A DNA stretch of 64,000 nt from NCBI RefSeq assembly GCF_014635185.1, contig NZ_BMCM01000002.1, positions 310,001 through 374,000 on the forward strand. The letters are read 5' to 3'. The notes beneath the pieces were generated by a model. That model saw only the letters and a list, made by a program, of their open reading frames with translations. It was not told where the DNA came from and searched no databases. This document shows positions 15,251-25,842 of the stretch, in pieces. Both the position numbers and the translations under genes were made by a program. Every line of letters starts with the position of its first letter. The first letter of the stretch is position 1. The DNA comes from Microbacterium murale (lineage in GTDB: Bacteria > Actinomycetota > Actinomycetes > Actinomycetales > Microbacteriaceae).

Positions 15251-17917
15251 GTGACTCCTGAGCCCACCAACACAGAGGCCATCCGCGTCATCGGTCGATT
15301 CGAGGCCGGACGCGGGATCCCAGACGAGATGCGCGGCGATGTCCGCATGCTCGGCGCACTACTCGGTCAGGTGCTGCGCGAGTGCGGCAGCGCCGGACTG
15401 TACGACGACGTCGAGCGGCTGCGGCTGGCGACCATCCAGGCGTACGACGAGGAGAGCACCGAGGCCTTCGACCGTGCCACCGAGATCGCTGATTCATTCT
15501 CCGTCGAGCGGGCCGACGAAGTCGCGCGCGCGTTCACCTGCTATTTCCACCTGGTGAATCTCGCCGAGGAGCATCAGCGGGTGCGCATCCTGCGTGAGCG
15601 CGCCGGACACCCGGGGCGCGAGGATGCTGTGGACACCGTCGCCACCGCGTATGCACAGCTGCGCCGCGAGGTCGGCGACGAGGAGGCCGCGCGCCGCCTG
15701 AGGGATCTGCGCTTCCACCCGGTGTTCACCGCTCACCCCACCGAGGCACGCCGTCGCGCCGTCTCCGCCAGCATCCGCCGGCTCTCCGAGCTGCTCACGC
15801 AGCACGACACCGCGAGCGAGGGCGGCGCCGAGCAGCACCGCGCGCACCGCCGCATGCTCGAAGAGGTCGACACGCTCTGGCGCACGGCGCCGTTGCGCGC
15901 ACAGAAGCCGTCGCCCACCGACGAGGTGCGCACGGTCATGTCGGTGTTCGACGAGACGCTCTTCACCACGGTTCCGCACGTCTACCGCCGCATCGACGAC
16001 GCTCTGCGCGGCGATGACTCCGGCGCGAGCGCTCCCGTCGTCCCCGCCTTCGTACGGATCGGGTCGTGGGTGGGAGGCGACCGCGACGGCAACCCCTTCG
16101 TCACGGCATCCATCACCCGCGAAGCGGCGAGCATCGCCTCAGATCACGTACTGCGCGGCCTGGAACGTGCCATCGAGCGCATCGGCCGTGGTCTCACGCT
16201 GGATGCGGAGGGCACTCCACCCAGCGCCGCGGTGGTCGCGCTATGGGATTCCTTCGTCGAGACCGACGAGAGCGCCGCAGGCGAGATCGCCGCGCGGTCC
16301 CCCGAAGAGCCGCACCGTCGCGTTCTGCTCGCACTCGCCAGCCGTGTCGCGCGGACCCGGTCAGGTGCGGACGGCGCCTACACCGACCCGGAGCAGCTGC
16401 TCGCCGACCTGCGCGCCGTGCAGGAGTCATTGGTGGCATCCGGCGCGAACCGGCACGCGTTCGGCGGCGTCCAGCACCTGATCTGGCAGGTCGAGACTTA
16501 CGGATTCCACCTCACCGAGCTCGAGGTGCGTCAGCACTCGCAGGTGCACCGAGAGGCTCTCGCCGAGCTCGATGGCGGCGCGGAGCTCAGTGAGAAGACG
16601 CGCGAGGTTCTCGACGTCTTCCGCGCGGTCGCCGACATCCAGCGCACCTACGGGCCCCGTGCGGCGGGCCGCTATGTCGTCTCGTTCACGCAGTCGGCCG
16701 AGGACCTCGCGAACGTGCACCGCCTCGCCCGCCATGCGCTGGGCGACGACGTGCCGGTGCTGGACGTCGTGCCGCTGTTCGAGACCTTCACCGACCTGCA
16801 GGCGGCGCCGGGCATCCTCGCGGAGGTCGTCGACTTCCCCGAGTTCCGTTCCCGTATGGCCGCCACCGGCAATCGCCTCGAGGTCATGCTCGGTTACTCC
16901 GATTCCTCGAAGGACGTCGGACCCGTCGCCGCGAACCTCGCGCTCTACGAGGCACAGGAGAAGATCGCCCTGTGGGCGAAGGATGCCGGTATCGCGCTGA
17001 CCCTCTTCCACGGCCGGGGCGGTGCGCTGGGTCGAGGCGGCGGACCGGCGAACTCCGCGATCCTCGCGCAGCCACCGCACTCCGTCGACGGACGATTCAA
17101 GCTCACCGAGCAGGGCGAGACGATCTTCGCCCGATACGGCGAACCGGCGATCGCGATGCGCCACATCGATCAGGTCGCCGCAGCCACTCTGCTGGCGTCA
17201 TCGCCGAGCGTCGAGGAGCGCACGAGCGGTGCGGCCGCGCGCTTCGCAGACGTCGCGCGGGTGATGGATGAGACCTCACGCGCGAAGTTCTTCGCCCTGG
17301 TGAAGGCCGACGGCTTCGCACCGTGGTTCGCCACGGTCACGCCTCTCGAAGAGATCGGGCTGCTCGCGCTGGGCTCGCGCCCCGCCCGTCGCGGGCTCTC
17401 GGTAGAATCGCTGGAAGACCTCCGTGCGATCCCCTGGGTGTTCGCGTGGACGCAGGCGCGTATCAACCTCGCCGGCTGGTTCGGACTCGGAACGGCCCTC
17501 GAGAGCGTCGGGGACGAGGCACTTCTCAAGGACGCGTACCGCGATTGGCCGCTGCTTCGCACCATGATCGACAACGTCGCGATGAGCCTCGCGAAGACCG
17601 ATGAGCGCATCGCCCGTCGCTATCTCGCGCTCGGCGACCGCGACGATCTCGCTCAACTGGTGCTCGATGAGCTCACGCTGACGAAGGAGTGGGTCATCCG
17701 CCTCACCGGTGGCAACGGCCTGCTCGAGAACAAGCCGATCCTGCAGCGCGCGGTGACGCTGCGCAGTCCGTATGTGGATGCGCTGTCGCTGCTGCAACTG
17801 CGTGCGCTGCGTGAGCTGCGCTCAGCGGCTCCCGGATCAGGGGCGGACGACGAACAGCGACGTCTGCTGCTGCTCTCGGTCAGCGGCGTGGCCGCCGGCC
17901 TGCAGAACACCGGGTGA
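15251..17917 (+). CDS. ppc: phosphoenolpyruvate carboxylase
   Basis: An 888-residue enzyme that carboxylates PEP to oxaloacetate to refill the TCA cycle. The catalytic His lies in VFTAHPTEARR (about residue 160); GYSDSSKDVGP (about 555) and FHGRGGALGRGGGP (about 590) are the other active-site signatures. It is a little shorter than the E. coli enzyme. The GTG start has no ribosome site but follows a -10-like TAACCT by 6 bases, suggesting a leaderless transcript. gdhA follows in the same direction. Confidence 0.96.
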   Translation: MTPEPTNTEAIRVIGRFEAGRGIPDEMRGDVRMLGALLGQVLRECGSAGLYDDVERLRLATIQAYDEESTEAFDRATEIADSFSVERADEVARAFTCYFHLVNLAEEHQRVRILRERAGHPGREDAVDTVATAYAQLRREVGDEEAARRLRDLRFHPVFTAHPTEARRRAVSASIRRLSELLTQHDTASEGGAEQHRAHRRMLEEVDTLWRTAPLRAQKPSPTDEVRTVMSVFDETLFTTVPHVYRRIDDALRGDDSGASAPVVPAFVRIGSWVGGDRDGNPFVTASITREAASIASDHVLRGLERAIERIGRGLTLDAEGTPPSAAVVALWDSFVETDESAAGEIAARSPEEPHRRVLLALASRVARTRSGADGAYTDPEQLLADLRAVQESLVASGANRHAFGGVQHLIWQVETYGFHLTELEVRQHSQVHREALAELDGGAELSEKTREVLDVFRAVADIQRTYGPRAAGRYVVSFTQSAEDLANVHRLARHALGDDVPVLDVVPLFETFTDLQAAPGILAEVVDFPEFRSRMAATGNRLEVMLGYSDSSKDVGPVAANLALYEAQEKIALWAKDAGIALTLFHGRGGALGRGGGPANSAILAQPPHSVDGRFKLTEQGETIFARYGEPAIAMRHIDQVAAATLLASSPSVEERTSGAAARFADVARVMDETSRAKFFALVKADGFAPWFATVTPLEEIGLLALGSRPARRGLSVESLEDLRAIPWVFAWTQARINLAGWFGLGTALESVGDEALLKDAYRDWPLLRTMIDNVAMSLAKTDERIARRYLALGDRDDLAQLVLDELTLTKEWVIRLTGGNGLLENKPILQRAVTLRSPYVDALSLLQLRALRELRSAAPGSGADDEQRRLLLLSVSGVAAGLQNTG

Positions 17918-17922
17918 TCGGT

Positions 17923-17940
17923 CCGTGGCGCGCACCACGG
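17923..17940 (+). terminator. short hairpin between ppc and gdhA
   Basis: CCGTGG (17923-17928) pairs with CCACGG (17935-17940) across 6 bases, 6 bases after the ppc stop. It is weak and lacks a T-run. A -10-like TAAGGT lies at 17953-17958, so gdhA may have its own promoter with an 80-base leader. Confidence 0.35.
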
Positions 17941-17955
17941 AAACACCCGGGGTAA

Positions 17956-19407
<1,452 letters not shown>

Positions 19408-19439
19408 GCTGAATCGCTCGCACACACGTCAGTCCAAAT

Positions 19440-19487
19440 AAACAGATGTCGGCCGAATCTTCGGGATTCGGCCGACATCTGTTTTTT
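19440..19487 (+). terminator. strong intrinsic terminator of gdhA
   Basis: A 20-bp perfect stem (19440-19459 with 19465-19484), 5-base loop, then a run of six Ts (19482-19487) overlapping the stem end. This is an unusually canonical intrinsic terminator for such a high-GC genome. A third copy of one arm (GCCGACATCTGT) lies just beyond at 19490-19501. The remaining bases to 19584 hold two copies of GCTGTCGCTCA and no gene. Confidence 0.92.
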
Positions 19488-19584
19488 GAGCCGACATCTG
19501 TAGATCCGTCACGCGTTCAGTCGGACGGACGCTGTCGCTCACTCCGAACGGATGCCGCGGTTCACGCCGAACGGATGCTGTCGC

Positions 19585-20181
19585 TCAGGCGGGCAGGTCG
19601 TCTCTGTGCCGTGCAAGCGACGAACCGTACCGTTCGGTGAGCTGCACCATGAGGTCCGGGGTGTCGCGGTCCACGCCGAACACATGACCGGGGAAGTCGA
19701 GTTCGGGCTGTGCCTCGGCGATCTCCTCGGCGCGATCGGGTGAGAACAGCTGCACCGGGTTGCCCACGGCGACCCATCCGATGGGTACCACGGTTCCTTC
19801 CGGCAGCACGGCACGACGATGCACGATCGCGTTCACGCGCACTTCGCAACGCTCTGCGATCCTCGCGCCGTTGAACACTCGAGCGCCTGAGGCGAGGAAG
19901 ACCTCTTCTCCGATGCTCGCGCCGGCGACGCTTGCGAGGGTGCCGATCAGCGAGTGCGCGCCGATGTGCACGGCATCCGCCGCTGTCGCTCGTAACAGGG
20001 CGTTCTCCATCACGATGACGTTCTCGCCCAGTGTGATCGGGCCGCCCTCCGCGGTGATCACGGCGCCGTGCAGCACCTGGCAGTCCGCACCGATCTCCAC
20101 GTCACCGGAGATGACGGCAGTGGGCGCGATGACGGCGGTGTCATGGATCCGGGGCCGAGCCCCGAGGTGCTCGTACAACAT
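19585..20181 (-). CDS. gamma-carbonic anhydrase family protein
   Basis: A 198-residue left-handed beta-helix protein with hexapeptide repeats (for example IAPTAVISGDVEIGADC, then SLIGTLASVAGASIGEEVFLASGARV). Family members hydrate CO2 or act as acyl or metal-binding relatives such as PaaY/CaiE. The trio of His ligands is not fully clear here, with HIGAH visible near residue 78, so enzyme activity is not assured. A -10-like TAGTCT ends 6 bases before the ATG, suggesting a leaderless gene. Confidence 0.82.
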   Translation of the reverse strand: MLYEHLGARPRIHDTAVIAPTAVISGDVEIGADCQVLHGAVITAEGGPITLGENVIVMENALLRATAADAVHIGAHSLIGTLASVAGASIGEEVFLASGARVFNGARIAERCEVRVNAIVHRRAVLPEGTVVPIGWVAVGNPVQLFSPDRAEEIAEAQPELDFPGHVFGVDRDTPDLMVQLTERYGSSLARHRDDLPA

Positions 20182-20242
20182 GCGGCCAGACTAGCCGGGA
20201 TGCCGACGCTCAGACAGAGCAGGATCGGGTGATCTCCGGCCC

Positions 20243-20271
20243 TTGCGCCGCGACCTGCGGCGGCGTACGGT
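20243..20271 (+). promoter_or_regulatory. promoter for a leaderless VOC gene
   Basis: TTGCGC (20243-20248) and TACGGT (20266-20271) form a -35/-10 pair with a 17-base spacer. The -10 box ends 6 bases before the ATG at 20278, so transcription would start at the start codon. There is no ribosome site. Confidence 0.6.
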
Positions 20272-20277
20272 CGCGGC

Positions 20278-20637
20278 ATGACGGTGACGAGATTGTTCCC
20301 GATCCTGCGCACGACTGACCTGCCGCGACTGGTGACGTTCTACGAGAGAGCGTTCTCGGCATCCGTCGACTATCGCTATGAGCACGAGGGACGAGATGTC
20401 TACGTGGCCCTCGCGGTCGGCGGCGGATCCATCGGGATCGGTCACGAACCCGATGTGTCGCCCGGCGATCCCGTCGCGATCTGGCTGTACGTCGATGAGG
20501 TCGACAGTGCGTACTCTCGTGCAACGGATGCCGGAGCGGCACCTGTCGCGGCTCCCGACGACATGCCCTGGGGTGAGCGCGTCGCACAGGTGCGCGATCC
20601 CGACGGCACGCTGCTCTACCTCGGATCGGCGGTCTGA
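20278..20637 (+). CDS. VOC (glyoxalase/bleomycin-resistance fold) protein
   Basis: A 119-residue single vicinal-oxygen-chelate domain: the N-terminal FPILRTTDLPRLVTFYERAF and the C-terminal WGERVAQVRDPDGTLLYLGS are the two halves of the fold. Such small proteins are glyoxalases, isomerases or binding proteins; none can be chosen from the sequence. It appears to be leaderless, with a well-formed promoter. Confidence 0.82.
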   Translation: MTVTRLFPILRTTDLPRLVTFYERAFSASVDYRYEHEGRDVYVALAVGGGSIGIGHEPDVSPGDPVAIWLYVDEVDSAYSRATDAGAAPVAAPDDMPWGERVAQVRDPDGTLLYLGSAV

Positions 20638-20663
20638 GCCGCGCAGGACACGTTTCGCGCCCG

Positions 20664-20704
20664 GACCGGCGCGGCGAACAGCGCCGTGAACAGCTGCGTC
20701 ACCC
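20664..20704 (-). repeat. partial copy of the mfd 3' end
   Basis: 41 bases matching 21614-21654, the 3' part of the mfd coding sequence, at 35 of 41 positions, in the same orientation; within this, 22 of 23 bases match at the centre. On the minus strand it reads QLFTALF like the Mfd C-terminus. It overlaps the stop codon of the methyltransferase gene. It looks like a remnant left when the methyltransferase gene came to lie downstream of mfd. Confidence 0.7.
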
Positions 20705-21454
20705 GGATCGGCGCGCCTCGATGAGATGCCTGGTCGAGTGCGCGATGAAGCGACCGTCCCGGCCGATCAGTTCGTGCAGTTCTCCGAGTCGCTCGCGGTA
20801 CCTCTCCACTGTGAAATCAGGCACCCACCAGACCAGCTTGCGCAGCAGGTAGACCACGGCCGCGACGTCGCGGATCTCGATGCGCAGTCTCGCCTCGCGC
20901 AGGTCCACGACGTCCAACCCCGCCGCCTCCGCCGCGGCGACCTCATCGTCCGGGTGACGTCCTCGCCGGGCCTCCGGTAGCGGGCCGAGGAAGAACTCGA
21001 TGAGTTCGAACCCGCTCGCCGGTCCGACGTGCTGGGCGAAGTAGGAGCCACCGGTCCGCAGCACCCGCGCGATCTCCGTCCAGCGCGGCGCAACAGGATG
21101 CCGACTCGTCACGAGGTCGAACGCGGCATCGGCGAACGGCAGCGGTCCATGTTGTTCGGTGTGCACGACCGCGACCCCGCGCGGATGCAGCAGCGCGGTC
21201 GCCTTCGCAGCGTTCGGTGGCCAGGATTCCGTCGCGACCGCGGTCGGCGGGAAGGCCGTCGCCTCCGCCAGCACCTCGCCACCGCCGGTGTCGAGGTCGA
21301 GTGATGCGGATGCCGCCCCCAGCCGCTCGGCGAGGAGTCGGGCGTATCCCCACGGCGGGCGCTCTTCGGTCGCACGGTCCGCGACCCAGTCGAAATCCCA
21401 CCCCGTCACGTCGGCCGCGGAACCCAGGGCGATCAGTTCATCGAAACCAGCCAT
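20699..21454 (-). CDS. class I SAM-dependent methyltransferase
   Basis: A 251-residue protein with a Rossmann methyltransferase core: SLDLDTGGGEVLAEA (motif I, about residue 45), FPPTAVATESWPPN, and FADAAFDLVTSRHPV (about 105) as motif IV. The C-terminal part (LRKLVWWVPDFTVERYRERL) matches a group of small-molecule methyltransferases of unknown substrate. The start is ATG 21454; GAGACT ends 6 bases before it. The stop codon lies inside a partial copy of the mfd 3' end, which suggests rearrangement. Confidence 0.82.
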   Translation of the reverse strand: MAGFDELIALGSAADVTGWDFDWVADRATEERPPWGYARLLAERLGAASASLDLDTGGGEVLAEATAFPPTAVATESWPPNAAKATALLHPRGVAVVHTEQHGPLPFADAAFDLVTSRHPVAPRWTEIARVLRTGGSYFAQHVGPASGFELIEFFLGPLPEARRGRHPDDEVAAAEAAGLDVVDLREARLRIEIRDVAAVVYLLRKLVWWVPDFTVERYRERLGELHELIGRDGRFIAHSTRHLIEARRSG

Positions 21455-21583
21455 ACGACCAGTCTCGCAGTGCATCATCCTCGACTCAGCCGTGCACAAC
21501 TTCGGATGCGGGTGCCGACTCGCCGCAGCATCCGTCCCTGCCCCGGCGTGTCAGGGGCAAGATCCGAATTTGTGCTCGGGCGG

Positions 21584-24500
21584 TCAGGATGCCGCCGGCG
21601 CGGGGGCCGCGGCGACCGGTTCGGGGAACAGCGCCGTGAACAACTGCGCGACCCACTCCAGCAGGCCGGCATCCGTCGGCGGCTCGCCGCCCGGGCGCGG
21701 CAGCGGCACGACCAATGCTTCTCCCCCGCCGACGAGCTTCGCCGCAGGATACAGGCGCTGCAGCCGCACCTTCATCGAGTCCTCGAGGCGCGCGGGCGCG
21801 ACACGGAGGTTCGAGCCCATCGCGGCGACGTCCGCGAGACCTGCGCGAGCGGCACGCCGCCGCAGGCGCGCGATGGCGACGAGACCCTCCACCTCTTCCG
21901 GTGGGGCGCCGTAGCGGTCGGTGAGCTCCTCTATCACGAGGTCGATCGCATCATCCTTCGCCGTCGCGGCCGCGGCGGCAGACAGCTTCTGGTACGCCTC
22001 GAGGCGCAGGCGCTCGCTGTCGATGTAGGTCTCGGGGATGCGGGCATCCACCGGCAGTTCCATCCGCAGTTCGTTGCCGGTCTCGACGTCTTCGCCGCGG
22101 AACGTCGCGACAGCCTCGCCGACCATGCGCAGGTACAGATCGAATCCGACGCCCGCGATGTGCCCGGCCTGCTCGCCGCCGAGCATGTTGCCGGCGCCGC
22201 GCAGTTCGAGGTCCTTCAACGCCACCTGCATGCCGCTGCCGAGGTCGTTGTTGACGGCGATCGTCTGCAGGCGATCCGCGGCGGTCTCCGAAAGCGGCTT
22301 CGAGTCGTCGTAGAGGAAGTACGCGTATGCGCGCTCGCGGCCTCGGCCGACACGTCCGCGCAGCTGGTGCAGCTGGCTGAGGCCGTACTTGTCTGCCTTG
22401 TCGATGATGATCGTGTTGGCGTTCGAGATGTCGAGCCCGGTCTCGACGATCGTGGTCGACACGAGCACGTCGAACTTGCGCTCCCAGAAGTCGTCGACGA
22501 CCTGCTCGAGCTGGTGCTCGCCCATCTGGCCGTGGGCGACGGCGATCCGCGCCTCCGGCACGAGCTCGGCGAGCTCGCTGGCCACCCGCTGGATCGACTG
22601 CACCCGGTTGTGCACGAAGAAGATCTGACCCTCGCGCAGGATCTCGCGCCTGATCGCCGCGGCCATCTGCTTGTCGCTGCGCGGGCCGACGAACGAGAGG
22701 ATCGGATGCCGGTCCTCCGGCGGAGTGGCGAGGGTCGACATCTCTCGGATGCCGGTGACCGCCATCTCGAGCGTGCGCGGGATGGGTGTCGCGCTCATCG
22801 CGAGGATGTCGACGTTGGTCTTCAGCTTCTTCAGCTTGTCCTTGTGCTCGACGCCGAAACGCTGCTCCTCATCGATGATGAGCAGCCCGAGATCCTTGAA
22901 GATGATCTGGTCGGTGAGGATGCGGTGCGTGCCGATGACCATGTCGACCGAACCATCGAGGAGCCCCTCGAGCGTGAGGCGCGCATCCTTGTCGGTCTGG
23001 AATCGCGACAGGGCCCGCACCTTCACCGGGAAGCCGGCGAAGCGCTCGGCGAACGTCTCGAAGTGCTGCTTGACCAGCAGCGTGGTGGGCACGAGCATCG
23101 CGACCTGCTTGCCGTCCTGGATGGCCTTGAACGCCGCGCGGACCGCGACCTCGGTCTTGCCGAAGCCGACGTCGCCCGACAGCAGCCGGTCCATCGGGAT
23201 CGGTCGCTCCATGTCGGCCTTGATCTCATCGATCGTCTGCAGCTGGTCCGGCGTCTCCGCGAACGGGAACGCCTCCTCCAGCTCGCGCTGCCACGGGGTG
23301 TCCGGCCCGAACGCGTGGCCCTTCGCCGACATGCGCGCCGAATACAGCTTCACCAGCTCGACGGCGATGTCGCGCACCGCACGGCGGGCCTTTCCCTTCG
23401 CCGCCGACCAGTCGCTGCCACCCATCTTCGAGAGCGTGGGTGCCTCGCCGCCGACGTACTTCGAGAGCAGATCGAGCTGATCCGTCGGCACGTACAGCTT
23501 GTCGCCCGGGTAGCCGCGCTTGGACGGTGCGTACTCGAGCACCAGATAGTCGCGCGTGGTCTTGGTGGCGTTGCGACCTCCGCTGGAGACCTCGCGCTGC
23601 GTCATCTCGATGAACTTCGCGATACCGTGCGTCGCGTGCACGACGAAGTCGCCGTTCTTGAGCTGCAGCGGATCGACGACATTCTTGCGGCGCGAGGCGA
23701 GCCGCTTGACGACGCGCTGATCGCCACCGATCGTACGACCGTAGAACTCGTTGTCGGTGAGAACCGCGAGTTTCGCCTCCGGCACCTGGAACCCCGACTC
23801 CAGCGCGCCGAGCACCAGCGTCGCTACGCCGTTCTCCGGGGCGTCGACAAGCGAGTCGACGATGCGGGCCGCGAGACCGCGGTCGGACAGTACGTCTCTG
23901 GCGCGGTCGACGAGTCCCGCACCGGATGCTGCGATCACGAGTCGCCACCCGTCGGCGAGTTTTCCCTCGACGAAGTCGATCGCACCGTCGACATTGCCGT
24001 GGAACGAGGGGATGATCGACGCGTCGATGTTCGCCGCGTCGTCGTCGGTTGCGAACGGGCTGAACCGCCACCAGACGCCGTCGCGCTCGCGCACGATCTC
24101 GCGGAGCCGTGCCACGCTGACGAAATCGCCGGCGCCGAGGTCGATGGGCGCCGAGGCACCCGATGTCGCGGCACTCCATGCGGCGTCGAGGAACTCCCGG
24201 TTCGTCTCGCCGAGGCTCTGCGCCCTGGCGCTGGAGCGCTCCGGATCGACGAGCGCGACGGCCGTGCCCTCCGGGAAGTACTCGGCGAGCGCCTTCAGCG
24301 GACCGGACACCGCGGGCAGCAGCGACTCCATCCCCTCGACCGGGATTCCCTCCGCCATCTTCTCCAGCATCCCGGCGATCGCGGGGAAACCGCTGATCAG
24401 CGCGCGCGCACGGTCGCGCACATCCGCGGTGAGCAGCAGCTCGCGGGTCGCCGGCAGCTCGACGAGGTCCACGTCGCCGGGGAGCGAGCGCTGGTCCGCC

Positions 24501-25144
24501 ACCGAGAAGGCACGGACCTGGTCGATCTCGTCGCCGAAGAACTCGACACGATACGGATGCTCCGAGGTCGGAGGGAAGACGTCGAGGATGCCGCCGCGCA
24601 CGGCGAACTCGCCGCGGCGCGAGACCATGTCGACCCGCGAGTACGCGCGCTCGACGAGCTGCTCGATGGCGTCGTCGAGTTCAAGGTCCCGGCCGCCGAG
24701 CACGAGGGACAGCGGTGCGGTGTCGCCCAGGTTGGCGGCGATCGGCTGCAGCGCCGCTCGCACCGAGGCGACCACGATGAGCGGACGCTCACCCGACCAG
24801 GTGGTGATGCGGCGGAGCGTCTCCAGACGTCGCCCGACGGTGTCGGGACTCGGACTCAGGCGCTCGTGCGGCAGCGTCTCCCATGCCGGAAAGCTCAGGA
24901 TCTCAGCATCCGGCACGTAGGAGCCGAGGGCGGCCGCGAGCGATTCCGCGCGACGTCCTGTGGGCGCGACGACGAGCAGTGATGCCGGATGACCGGAGCT
25001 CGCTCGCTTGTCGAGCAGCCCCGCTATCGTCGGGGCATCGAGGCCGTCGACGAGTCCGAGATCGGCATCGGTCTGCGCCCAAGTGAGGGCGTCGTGGTAC
25101 AGAGAGGCCTCTTCCAAGGCGCGCAGAATCCCGGGAACAGTCAC
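21584..25144 (-). CDS. mfd: transcription-repair coupling factor
   Basis: A 1186-residue protein that removes RNA polymerase stalled at DNA damage and recruits UvrA. In order: a UvrB-like N-terminal part, the CarD-like polymerase-binding domain (NGDFVVHATHGIAKF, about residue 495), the helicase-type translocase with Walker A SGDVGFGKTE (about 655) and DEEQ (about 760), and the C-terminal domain near 1100. The GTG at 25144 is chosen because TACACT ends 6 bases before it and it gives the usual length; the longer open frame lacks conserved residues. The C-terminus is Ala/Pro-rich. Confidence 0.96.
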   Translation of the reverse strand: MTVPGILRALEEASLYHDALTWAQTDADLGLVDGLDAPTIAGLLDKRASSGHPASLLVVAPTGRRAESLAAALGSYVPDAEILSFPAWETLPHERLSPSPDTVGRRLETLRRITTWSGERPLIVVASVRAALQPIAANLGDTAPLSLVLGGRDLELDDAIEQLVERAYSRVDMVSRRGEFAVRGGILDVFPPTSEHPYRVEFFGDEIDQVRAFSVADQRSLPGDVDLVELPATRELLLTADVRDRARALISGFPAIAGMLEKMAEGIPVEGMESLLPAVSGPLKALAEYFPEGTAVALVDPERSSARAQSLGETNREFLDAAWSAATSGASAPIDLGAGDFVSVARLREIVRERDGVWWRFSPFATDDDAANIDASIIPSFHGNVDGAIDFVEGKLADGWRLVIAASGAGLVDRARDVLSDRGLAARIVDSLVDAPENGVATLVLGALESGFQVPEAKLAVLTDNEFYGRTIGGDQRVVKRLASRRKNVVDPLQLKNGDFVVHATHGIAKFIEMTQREVSSGGRNATKTTRDYLVLEYAPSKRGYPGDKLYVPTDQLDLLSKYVGGEAPTLSKMGGSDWSAAKGKARRAVRDIAVELVKLYSARMSAKGHAFGPDTPWQRELEEAFPFAETPDQLQTIDEIKADMERPIPMDRLLSGDVGFGKTEVAVRAAFKAIQDGKQVAMLVPTTLLVKQHFETFAERFAGFPVKVRALSRFQTDKDARLTLEGLLDGSVDMVIGTHRILTDQIIFKDLGLLIIDEEQRFGVEHKDKLKKLKTNVDILAMSATPIPRTLEMAVTGIREMSTLATPPEDRHPILSFVGPRSDKQMAAAIRREILREGQIFFVHNRVQSIQRVASELAELVPEARIAVAHGQMGEHQLEQVVDDFWERKFDVLVSTTIVETGLDISNANTIIIDKADKYGLSQLHQLRGRVGRGRERAYAYFLYDDSKPLSETAADRLQTIAVNNDLGSGMQVALKDLELRGAGNMLGGEQAGHIAGVGFDLYLRMVGEAVATFRGEDVETGNELRMELPVDARIPETYIDSERLRLEAYQKLSAAAAATAKDDAIDLVIEELTDRYGAPPEEVEGLVAIARLRRRAARAGLADVAAMGSNLRVAPARLEDSMKVRLQRLYPAAKLVGGGEALVVPLPRPGGEPPTDAGLLEWVAQLFTALFPEPVAAAPAPAAS

Positions 25145-25221
25145 CTGACGAGTGTAATGCGCGCCTCGGACATTGAGCCCGGGGCGTCTTCCCTGCGAAC
25201 GGCACGCCATAGGATTCCGGG

Positions 25222-25788
25222 ATGGAACCCGTGACCCTCCACACCGACCGCCTCGTGCTCCGCGCGCCGACGACGGCCGACATCGACGCGATCACGGCCG
25301 CGTGCCAGGACCCCGAGATCCCGCGCTGGACGACCGTTCCGAGTCCGTACACGCGTGAGCACGGTGAAGGCTTCGTGAAGCTGGTCGCCGAGTGGTGGGA
25401 AGACGGCAGCCAGGCGGTCTGGGGCATCTTCCACGACGGCGTGCTCGTCGGAGTCGTGGGCCTGCATCACATCACGCCGCACTCCAGCGGCGGGTCGACC
25501 GAGCTCGGCTACTGGGCGACCGCGCATGCCCGCGGGCAGGGATTCATGGTCGAAGCGTGTCGCGTGGTGATCGAGTGGGCGTTCGCCGAGCTGGATCTCG
25601 CCCGCATCCGCTGGCAGGCCGTCGCCGGGAACGTGCCATCCGCCCGCACCGCGCGTGCTCTGGGCTTCCGCTACGAAGGGCTCCAGCGGCAAGCGCTCAC
25701 GAGCCCACGCGGCCGCGACGACGGCTGGGTCGCAGGGCTGCTTCCCACCGACGACCGCACCCCTGTCGAGTGGTCCGTTCTGATGTGA
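25222..25788 (+). CDS. GNAT N-acetyltransferase, RimJ/RimL-like
   Basis: A 188-residue acetyltransferase. The N-terminal TDRLVLRAPTTADIDAI and the acetyl-CoA motif YWATAHARGQGFMVEA (about residue 97), followed by IRWQAVAGNVPSARTARALGF, are typical of the RimJ/RimL group, which acetylates protein N-termini or small amines. The target is unknown. TAGGAT ends 6 bases before the ATG, pointing to a leaderless transcript divergent from mfd. Confidence 0.87.
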   Translation: MEPVTLHTDRLVLRAPTTADIDAITAACQDPEIPRWTTVPSPYTREHGEGFVKLVAEWWEDGSQAVWGIFHDGVLVGVVGLHHITPHSSGGSTELGYWATAHARGQGFMVEACRVVIEWAFAELDLARIRWQAVAGNVPSARTARALGFRYEGLQRQALTSPRGRDDGWVAGLLPTDDRTPVEWSVLM

Positions 25789-25842
25789 GGCGGATTCTCA
25801 CCAGCTGCTGCGCGTGTCGGATGCGGGTGGCAGGATGGGCGC

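Noticed and set aside
19510-19584. Repeated GCTGTCGCTCA and CCGAACGGATGC blocks after the gdhA terminator, considered as a mobile-element remnant
   Set aside because: Only two short copies each, no inverted ends and no transposase-like sequence.
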